From an uncultured Collinsella sp. (GTDB lineage: Bacteria; Actinomycetota; Coriobacteriia; Coriobacteriales; Coriobacteriaceae): a stretch of 11,192 bases of DNA. Below are positions 6,488-11,192 of this stretch, one piece after another. Where the stretch lies: NCBI GenBank assembly GCA_934646865.1, contig CAKUEU010000058.1, forward strand, positions 1-11,192, read 5' to 3'. Under the pieces are notes generated by a model, which had not been told where the DNA came from, made no database searches, and saw only the letters and a list, made by a program, of their open reading frames with translations. Within the stretch, counting starts at the first letter, position 1; each line of letters starts with the position of its first letter. Both the position numbers and the translations under genes were made by a program.

Positions 6488-7354
6488 ATGAGCTGGGCAC
6501 TTATCTCAGATTCGAGCTGCAACCTTCGCGATTGGAAGCCAACCGCACCTCATACCATTTTTGCATTTGCACCCCTCAAAATTCGAGTAGGGGAGCGCGA
6601 GCTTGTCGATGACTTGACGCTCGATGTACATGAGCTCAACTGCGCTGTACAAGCGGAGTCGAGCGCCTCTTCGAGCGCTTGCCCCAGCGTAGGGGAGTGG
6701 GCTGAGCTCTTTAAGCTTGCCGACAAGACAATCTGTATGCCCATCTCCGAGGGGGTTTCGGGTAGCTTTAACGCCGCTGCCACCGCACGCGATATGGTGC
6801 TTACCGAGGATCCGAACCGCCAAATTCATCTCGTCAATTCACGCGCGGCTGGCGGCAAGATGGATCTAATCTTCTTGCTGTTTGACCGTTATCTCGCGAG
6901 TAATCCTGACATTTCATTTGAAGCTGCCTGCGCTTACTTCGATAGCCTTGAGCAAAATAGCAGGATTCTCTTTAGCCTGTGCAACTACGAGAACCTCGCA
7001 AAGGCCGGACGTATCCCCAAGGCCGCCGGCGTCATCGCCAACAAGCTCAATATTCGCATTTTGGGTACGGCGAGCGAAGCAGGCGAGATCGAGCTCGTCG
7101 GGCACACGCGCGGCGAAAAGAAGATGCTCGGCAAGATTGTCGACACCATGGAGGCCGAGGGTTTTACCGGCGGTGAAGTCGTCATCGATCATGTTGAGAA
7201 TGAAGCGGGTGCCCAGGCGCTCGCCGATCACATTGTTGAGCATTGGCCAGGCTCCAAGGCCATCATCATGCCCTGCAATGGCCTCGATTCCTATTACGCC
7301 GAGATGCACGGCCTCATCATCGGCTATGGCATGGGCATAGCCTCGGGTCGATAG
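6488..7354 (+). CDS. DegV family fatty-acid-binding protein
   Basis: DegV proteins bind a fatty acid between two domains. In Gram-positive bacteria, FakB members of the family present exogenous fatty acids to the kinase FakA for phosphorylation. The 288-aa length is normal. Family features are SDSS (7-10), the SACPSVGEW segment (63-71) in place of TSQPSxxxF, PISEGVSGSFNAA (85-97), NLAKAGRIPKAAG (169-181) and a Gly-rich C-terminus. The start at 6488 has GAAAGGA six bases upstream. No fakA-like gene is in the window, so a role in fatty-acid uptake is inferred from the family only. The gene is transcribed alone and converges with the DUF1836 regulator gene, and the two promoters share a motif. 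Confidence 0.9.
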   Translation: MSWALISDSSCNLRDWKPTAPHTIFAFAPLKIRVGERELVDDLTLDVHELNCAVQAESSASSSACPSVGEWAELFKLADKTICMPISEGVSGSFNAAATARDMVLTEDPNRQIHLVNSRAAGGKMDLIFLLFDRYLASNPDISFEAACAYFDSLEQNSRILFSLCNYENLAKAGRIPKAAGVIANKLNIRILGTASEAGEIELVGHTRGEKKMLGKIVDTMEAEGFTGGEVVIDHVENEAGAQALADHIVEHWPGSKAIIMPCNGLDSYYAEMHGLIIGYGMGIASGR

Positions 7355-7365
7355 ACCTACAACGT

Positions 7366-7402
7366 TGGTGGGACAAAAATATCAGTAGTATTTGTCCCAC
7401 CA
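7366..7402. terminator. Hairpin between the convergent degV and DUF1836 genes
   Basis: TGGTGGGACAAA (7366-7377) pairs perfectly with TTTGTCCCACCA (7391-7402), giving a 12-bp stem with a 13-base AT-rich loop. It starts 12 bases after the degV stop and ends 14 bases before the DUF1836 stop on the other strand, so it probably ends transcription from both sides. No T-tract follows outside the stem on either strand, so the mechanism is not the textbook one. Confidence 0.65.
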
Positions 7403-7415
7403 CACCTCAGTTCCG

Positions 7416-8027
7416 TCAGCTGCTAAACCCGTTGAACTTAAGATAGCTCATCAGATACGCCTTCGAAACGAAGGACGAGACGGCGCTGCGAACGAGCAAC
7501 GACTCACGCGTGACCTGATGGGCGGTATCAGGAACCGGTGTCTGCTCGATGGAAAATGCCGCACGAATCGATGCTTCGAGTTGGTCAACCACATAATCAA
7601 AGGCCGTCGGTGCATCATAGCTCAGCCGCTGAATATTAAAGAGCGCCTGGACCGCGGCAATGGGCAGCACCTGCTTAAAAATGCAAATGGCAATCAGGCG
7701 CGCAATCTGCTCGCGACCATACTGCTTTTTAACGGGGGCGGGAAGCAAGCCAACCTTTACATAGTTATTGATCATCGAAGGCGTAATAACGGGCTGCTCA
7801 ACACAAATAGAAAGTGGCTCCATCCACAACGAAACATACTCAATAACCTGGTCGCGATAGAGCGTCACATTGGGAAGCTGATCATAGCGCGGCAAGCTGA
7901 GCGTATTGAGCTTACGAACGATATCGGACTGGATAAATGCATCGGGCAGCACCGTTGGCTGAATATCCTCAGGCTTAATGCTGACCGACGTGTCGGACAT
8001 CGGAATGACGTGTTTTGCATGGTTCAT
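7416..8027 (-). CDS. DUF1836 domain protein, probable MerR-like DNA-binding regulator
   Basis: The 203-aa product contains the DUF1836 signature at about residues 82-130: TPSMINNYVKVGLLPAPVKK followed by QYGREQIARLIAICIFKQVLPIAAVQALF. This resembles a MerR-type winged helix and is usually taken as DNA binding. The first 60 residues and the C-terminal region (about 140-203) show no familiar motif. GGAGGA (8038-8033 on this strand) five bases before the ATG fixes the start; an in-frame ATG at 8108 would run through the promoter region. The gene converges with degV. Its own upstream region and the degV upstream region share a near-identical 17-base motif, so this protein is the natural candidate to bind both. 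DNA binding and the circuit are inference. Confidence 0.85.
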   Translation of the reverse strand: MNHAKHVIPMSDTSVSIKPEDIQPTVLPDAFIQSDIVRKLNTLSLPRYDQLPNVTLYRDQVIEYVSLWMEPLSICVEQPVITPSMINNYVKVGLLPAPVKKQYGREQIARLIAICIFKQVLPIAAVQALFNIQRLSYDAPTAFDYVVDQLEASIRAAFSIEQTPVPDTAHQVTRESLLVRSAVSSFVSKAYLMSYLKFNGFSS

Positions 8028-8051
8028 GAGGGTCCTCCGTTCATTTTCTAT

Positions 8052-8082
8052 ATTGTATTCTAGATTATCTAGTTTTGGATAC
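8052..8082 (-). promoter_or_regulatory. Promoter and operator of the DUF1836 gene
   Basis: On the minus strand, TACAAT (8057-8052) is a plausible -10, about 25 bases from the start codon. The 17-base stretch 8066-8082 reads TATCTAGTTTTGGATAC on the plus strand, matching the degV upstream motif at 16 of 17 positions. It covers the place where the -35 box would lie (8075-8080), the position of an autorepressor site. GTATTC at 8055-8060 and GGATAC at 8077-8082 form an outer inverted pair, and CTAGAT/ATCTAG lies inside. Confidence 0.55.
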
Positions 8083-8110
8083 CACGTATTACTAAGCCGC
8101 GTACACAAAG

Positions 8111-8142
8111 ATGGGGTCGATGCGGGCTTGCATCGACCCCAT
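8111..8142 (-). terminator. Terminator hairpin after trxB
   Basis: ATGGGGTCGATGC (8111-8123) pairs perfectly with GCATCGACCCCAT (8130-8142), a 13-bp stem with a six-base loop. Read on the minus strand it follows the trxB stop by 43 AT-rich bases and is followed by CTTTGTGT, a weak T-tract. It separates trxB from the DUF1836 promoter, which lies further downstream in the same direction. Confidence 0.75.
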
Positions 8143-8185
8143 TATGTTAGAAGATAACAACCTTACATAAGATATATTATCGTAC

Positions 8186-9124
8186 TTATCCACGGAGAAA
8201 CGCGTATGCTCTGGTTGCCGCTATAGCTCCGTCAGAAACGGCGGTCACAACTTGACGTAAACGCTTGGAACGGATGTCGCCAGCAGCAAATAAGCCCGGT
8301 GTACGGGTAGTCATGGAATCATCGGTAACAATACCGCCGTCCGGCGCCAGATCGACCAGATGCTCGACAAGCTCGGTATGGGGCTGCGTGCCGGTAAAGA
8401 CAAAGATGCCAAACGAGCCCGCCTCAAAGGCCTCGGCATGCGTCTCACCGGTCGCATTGTCCTTGAACGTGATCGTTGTGGGCATCGCATCACCGGAAAG
8501 CTCCACAATACTAGTTTGGTACCTAACTGAAATGTTGTCCTTAGCAAGCACCTTCTGCACGACACTCTCGGGCGCACGGAACTGATCGCGGCGCAGCACG
8601 ATAGTCACACTGCTGGCAATGTCGGAAAGAAACAGCGCTTCCTCGCATGCCGAATTGCCGCCACCGATCACAAACACCTGCTTGCCGCGGAAGAACATAC
8701 CATCGCATGTTGCGCAATAAGATACGCCACGACCACGATACGTATCCTCGCCAACAAAGCCAGCCGGACGCGGCGTGGCTCCCATGCACGCGATGACACT
8801 CCTTGCAGCCGTGTCGCCTATATCGTGGTGAACGGTAAACAGCGCGGAATCGGCATCGTAATCGATACCCGTCACCATACTCCATTCAACCCGAGCTCCC
8901 AGGCCCTCTGCATGCTGCTGAAAACGTTCACCAAGCTCAGCACCACTTAACAGCGGAATGCCAGGGTAATTCTCAATCTCGTTGGATGTGGCGATCTGGC
9001 CACCCGACATGCCCTGCTCAATCACGGTCGTCGTCAGGTTGGCGCGCGCTGCGTAAATGGCGGCAGCATAGCCTGCAGGGCCTCCGCCGATAATCGCAAC
9101 ATCGATCGGCTGATCGGTAGTCAT
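8186..9124 (-). CDS. trxB: Thioredoxin-disulfide reductase
   Basis: TrxB uses NADPH and FAD to reduce thioredoxin in the cytosol. The 312-aa length is typical. The FAD site is IIGGGPAGYAAAIYAAR (11-27), followed by the GGQIATSNEIENYPG segment (41-55). The redox-active pair is Cys137-Ala-Thr-Cys140. The NADPH domain shows VIGGGNSACEEA (152-163) and LRRDQFRA (177-184), with the two arginines expected for NADPH. The C-terminal FAD motif is GLFAAGDIRSKRLRQVVTAVSDGAIAA (277-303). The start at 9124 has AGAGGA six bases upstream; the in-frame ATG codons further upstream (9166, 9199) lack a site. It is divergent from the glycosyltransferase gene. No thioredoxin gene is in the window. Confidence 0.95.
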   Translation of the reverse strand: MTTDQPIDVAIIGGGPAGYAAAIYAARANLTTTVIEQGMSGGQIATSNEIENYPGIPLLSGAELGERFQQHAEGLGARVEWSMVTGIDYDADSALFTVHHDIGDTAARSVIACMGATPRPAGFVGEDTYRGRGVSYCATCDGMFFRGKQVFVIGGGNSACEEALFLSDIASSVTIVLRRDQFRAPESVVQKVLAKDNISVRYQTSIVELSGDAMPTTITFKDNATGETHAEAFEAGSFGIFVFTGTQPHTELVEHLVDLAPDGGIVTDDSMTTRTPGLFAAGDIRSKRLRQVVTAVSDGAIAATRAYAFLRG

Positions 9125-9199
9125 GAAGAGTCCTCTCGTCGAAACATTGACGTTCGTTGCGCTCATACCCAAATTTACGTGAACATGACACTCATGCAC

Positions 9200-9205
9200 T
9201 ACAAT
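9200..9205 (+). promoter_or_regulatory. Possible -10 box for the glycosyltransferase gene
   Basis: TACAAT lies 37 bases before the glycosyltransferase start in the 117-base divergent gap. The best -35 candidate, TTTACG (9174-9179), is 20 bases away, which is long, so the call is weak. No clear trxB promoter could be picked on the minus strand of this gap. Confidence 0.35.
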
Positions 9206-9241
9206 GATAAATCGCGTAACAAAGCTGAAGGGGAGTTATCG

Positions 9242-10543
9242 ATGAATCAAACGCAGACGAGCAATGACGCTCCCCTGCCTATGCAAGCCACTCCCCAACC
9301 GCAGCAAAAGGCTGTTGTACCTGCACAAAAGCCCCTCGTAACCATTGTGCACGCATCGGTTGGATCGGGCCACAAAGCCGCCGCTAACGCCATCGCGCAG
9401 GCATTTGATCTTATCCGTGGCACCAAAGGTATTCCTGAGGATATCGAGATTGAAGTACTCGATATCCTCGATTTTGGACGTATTAAATTCGACGGCAATA
9501 AGACCGCGGCGTCTTTTACCGGAGCCACGCGCCCGATTTATGATCTGACCTGGCGTTATACGTTTACGGGACATCTACTCTGGGGCGGCGGCACGGCATG
9601 GTCGCGCATCATGTTCCCCGCATTTAACGAATATGTCCGCACCCGCAGACCAATTGCCGTGGTCGCCACGCATATCACGGCAGCCAATGTTGCCGTGGGC
9701 GCCCGCGTCATCACGGGTATCGATTTCCCGGTCATCTGCGTGCCAACCGATTACGAGGTCGAGGGCTTTTGGCCCCACAAGGACACCGACTTATTCTGCG
9801 TTGCCAACGAGTTTATGGCCGAAACGCTCCGCCCGCGCAAGGTTCCCGAGGCAAAGATCCGCATTACGGGAATCCCCATTCGAGCCGGATTCGATACCGA
9901 ATACAATCGCGAGGAAGAACTGAAAAAGTTCGATTTACCTACCGACAAAACTGTCGTACTGGTGATGGCCGGCGCCAGTTTACCCCAGCCCTACGTCCGT
10001 TTTCGTGCGGCGATGGACCACACGCTCCCCTTTCTGCGCAGCTTCGAGGACATGCACTTTGTCTTTTTGCCCGGCAAGGATAAGGAATACGCCACCCGTC
10101 TGAAGACACTCTTCAATGCCATGAAGCTCGAAAACGTCACGGTGCTAGACTACGTGGACGACATGGCGGCCCTCATGCACGGCTGCGATCTGGCAATTCT
10201 CAAATCGGGCGGACTCACCGTTACCGAGTGCCTATGCGCACACTTGCCGATGATCCTACTGGGAAAATCATACGGCCAGGAAAAGGCAAACACCACCATG
10301 CTCACCGGCATGGGTGCCAGCATGCACGTCACCACGGCACGTGAGCTCATCGTGACGCTCCGTCACCTACACGACCACCCCGAGTCACTCAAAGCCCTGC
10401 TCATCAACGGCGAAGTACTACGCCGCCCCCACGCAGCCGAAGACATCGCCATCGCCACCATGGAGCTCGTAGGCAAACCCCAAAAACGAAAACGAGCCTT
10501 CTGCCGCTTCTACTGGGGCGGCAAACCAGCGCATATCCGCTAG
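9242..10543 (+). CDS. UgtP/MGDG-synthase-like glycosyltransferase (probable glycolipid synthesis)
   Basis: The 433-aa product has the two-domain GT-B layout of diacylglycerol glucosyltransferases and plant MGDG synthases. The N-terminal acceptor domain carries HASVGSGHKAAANAI (37-51) and a TDYxxxxxW segment (169-177). The C-terminal sugar-nucleotide domain carries VMAGASLPQP (241-250), LPGKDKEY, and KSGGLTVTE (321-329) with PMILL and GQEKAN (345-350). It probably adds sugar from a UDP-sugar to a membrane lipid at the inner membrane face, producing glycolipids or anchors for cell-surface polymers. The first 30 residues are Gln/Pro-rich and the last 22 are basic and aromatic (KRKRAFCRFYW), possibly helping membrane contact. 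The start at 9242 has AAGGGGAG seven bases upstream. Oddity: Glu174 replaces the His of the TDxxxHxxW motif in UgtP. Confidence 0.88.
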   Translation: MNQTQTSNDAPLPMQATPQPQQKAVVPAQKPLVTIVHASVGSGHKAAANAIAQAFDLIRGTKGIPEDIEIEVLDILDFGRIKFDGNKTAASFTGATRPIYDLTWRYTFTGHLLWGGGTAWSRIMFPAFNEYVRTRRPIAVVATHITAANVAVGARVITGIDFPVICVPTDYEVEGFWPHKDTDLFCVANEFMAETLRPRKVPEAKIRITGIPIRAGFDTEYNREEELKKFDLPTDKTVVLVMAGASLPQPYVRFRAAMDHTLPFLRSFEDMHFVFLPGKDKEYATRLKTLFNAMKLENVTVLDYVDDMAALMHGCDLAILKSGGLTVTECLCAHLPMILLGKSYGQEKANTTMLTGMGASMHVTTARELIVTLRHLHDHPESLKALLINGEVLRRPHAAEDIAIATMELVGKPQKRKRAFCRFYWGGKPAHIR

Positions 10544-10556
10544 AGTCTTAATGTCC

Positions 10557-10660
10557 GCTGCCCAGCGGGGGTCGCCCTTATATCATTCCATGCTCAAACA
10601 TTCTCGCTTCGCTGCGAAACTGCGCGTGGAACGATATAAGGGCGGCCCCCGCTGGGCAGC
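10557..10660. repeat. Palindromic element 1: 37-bp stem with conserved core loop (reverse orientation)
   Basis: The left arm (10557-10593) pairs with the right arm (10624-10660) over 37 positions: 34 Watson-Crick pairs, two G-U pairs and one A/C mismatch. The 30-base loop (10594-10623) is the exact reverse complement of the loop in the element at 10816-10911. The inner 58 bases (10580-10637) form a core shared with that element; the outer 22-23 bases of each arm are GC-rich and unrelated to it. No T-tract follows, so it is not a plain terminator. It starts 13 bases after the glycosyltransferase stop codon. The 454-base gap from 10544 to 10997 consists mostly of this and the three other hairpins. 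Confidence 0.9.
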
Positions 10661-10721
10661 TACGTTTACGTACAAGTGGCTAACCCGATTTCCACATTTG
10701 AATCTGCGAAGGTAAACCAAA

Positions 10722-10801
10722 ATAAATCATAGTAGTTGGCCGATACGGCAAAGAGATCGTTCCTTTGTCGCATCGGCCAACTACTATGATTTATATTTTT
10801 T
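10722..10801 (+). terminator. Very long terminator hairpin (31-bp stem)
   Basis: The arms 10722-10752 and 10764-10794 pair over 31 positions, with one A/C mismatch and one G-U pair, around an 11-base loop. TATTTTTT (10794-10801) follows on the plus strand. On the minus strand the stem is followed by TTTTGG, so it may stop transcripts from both sides. Intrinsic terminators usually have stems of about 7-15 bp, so this is unusually long. It lies between the two inverted copies of the core element and shares no sequence with them. Confidence 0.75.
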
Positions 10802-10815
10802 CAAGCATGTAGCCC

Positions 10816-10911
10816 TTTCGCCTGAGCCCCATATATATCGTCCCGCGCGCAGTTTCGCAGCGAAGCGAGAATGTTTGAGCACGGGATGATATATATGGGG
10901 CTCAGGCGAAA
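10816..10911. repeat. Palindromic element 2: 33-bp stem with conserved core loop (forward orientation)
   Basis: The left arm (10816-10848) pairs with the right arm (10879-10911) over 33 positions, apart from one G-U pair and one C/A mismatch at the same places as in element 1. The loop is 30 bases (10849-10878). The 58-base core (10835-10892) matches the reverse complement of 10580-10637 at 54 of 58 positions. The four differences fall on two paired positions and keep the pairing. The outer stem (CGCCTGAGCCCCATAT on the left) is unrelated to the outer stem of element 1. No T-tract follows. Confidence 0.9.
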
Positions 10912-10917
10912 ACGGGA

Positions 10918-10963
10918 TCCATGCGCCCCTGCGCAGCGAGAATGTTTGAGCATGGAATGATAT
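10918..10963. repeat. Truncated third copy of the palindromic core
   Basis: CGAGAATGTTTGAGCATGG and the following AATGATAT (ending at 10963) match the right half of the core, using the same bases as element 1 at the variable positions. One copy of the tandem AGCGA in the loop is missing. Only a seven-bp stem remains: TCCATGC (10918-10924) with GCATGGA (10950-10956). The outer arms are lost. It lies in the same orientation as the element ending at 10911, seven bases away. Confidence 0.7.
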
Positions 10964-10997
10964 GTGTGTGAGACGGGTGGGAGGGATACGAGCGCCC

Positions 10998-11192
10998 CTA
11001 GGCGACGCCGCTAGAGCCGAAACCGCCGTTTCCTCGGTCGGTTTTGTCTAGTTCTTCTACTTCTACGAGGTTGACGGTAGGGACTTCTTGGATGACTAGT
11101 TGGGCTATGCGGTCGCCTTTGTTGATTTGGATGTTGTTGGTGGGATCTAGGTTGATGAGGATGACTTTGAGTTCGCCTCGGTAGTGGGCGTC
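10998..11192 (-). CDS. dut: dUTP diphosphatase, C-terminal part (cut by window edge)
   Basis: Dut hydrolyses dUTP to dUMP and pyrophosphate, keeping uracil out of DNA and supplying dTMP synthesis. The last 64 residues are visible; the N-terminus lies beyond base 11192. Family motifs are [15 protein letters not shown] (the conserved YRGE strand), GDRIAQLVI (motif 4) and the arginine/glycine-rich tail [12 protein letters not shown] (motif 5), which closes over the trimer active site. The TAG stop (reverse strand of 10998-11000) follows GVA. The repeat-filled gap lies just downstream of its 3' end, so the long hairpin at 10722-10801 may also end this transcript. Confidence 0.95.
   Translation of the reverse strand, partial: DAHYRGELKVILINLDPTNNIQINKGDRIAQLVIQEVPTVNLVEVEELDKTDRGNGGFGSSGVA

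Noticed and set aside
7392..8063. Open frame of 223 codons on the plus strand
   Set aside because: Antisense to the DUF1836 gene, which has a recognisable domain and a strong ribosome binding site. The plus-strand frame runs across the convergent hairpin and the promoter of the other strand.
8143..8185. AT-rich stretch with TATATTAT as a promoter
   Set aside because: It lies between the trxB stop codon and the trxB terminator, and no gene starts from it in a fitting direction.
10557..10963. The repeats as a CRISPR array
   Set aside because: The copies are in opposite orientations, only two and a half in number, and are not regularly spaced direct repeats with unique spacers; no cas gene is present.

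Overview
The window reads as a chromosomal segment of a moderately GC-rich actinobacterium, most likely of the class Coriobacteriia and close to Collinsella. This is inferred from protein character and gene order, not from a marker gene. The evidence is a GarA/OdhI-type FHA protein followed by an Rv1828-like MerR regulator, a bacterial fused coaBC, a tRNA with encoded CCA, and strong Shine-Dalgarno sites in front of most genes. It looks like core chromosome: no transposase, integrase, phage gene or CRISPR array is visible.

Left part (1-3176). A coiled-coil zinc-ribbon protein gene is followed 3 bases later by coaBC (coenzyme A synthesis). A stand-alone tRNA-Pro(GGG) unit follows with its own promoter and a near-perfect intrinsic terminator. 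Next come a strong imperfect hairpin and a promoter, then a CDP-alcohol phosphatidyltransferase gene for membrane phospholipid synthesis that starts at GTG.

Middle (3187-6372). A probable four-gene unit encodes a GarA-like FHA signalling protein, a MerR-family regulator, adenine phosphoribosyltransferase (apt) and a secreted PcsB/RipA-like NlpC/P60 peptidoglycan hydrolase, ending at an intrinsic terminator. The order phosphatidyltransferase, FHA, MerR resembles the pgsA2-garA-Rv1828 region of mycobacteria.

Right part (6403-9241). degV (fatty-acid-binding protein) and a DUF1836 regulator gene converge on a shared hairpin. A near-identical 17-base motif lies upstream of both promoters, which suggests one regulator controls both and possibly itself. 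trxB (thioredoxin reductase, minus strand) is divergent from a UgtP/MGDG-synthase-like glycosyltransferase gene.

End (10544-11192). A 454-base gap is packed with long inverted repeats before the 3' part of dut (dUTPase, minus strand). Two of the repeats share a 58-base core in opposite orientations. Their four base differences form two compensatory base pairs, while the outer stems are unrelated between copies yet remain self-complementary. A decayed third copy and a 31-bp terminator hairpin lie in the same gap. This repeat family is the most unusual thing in the window.
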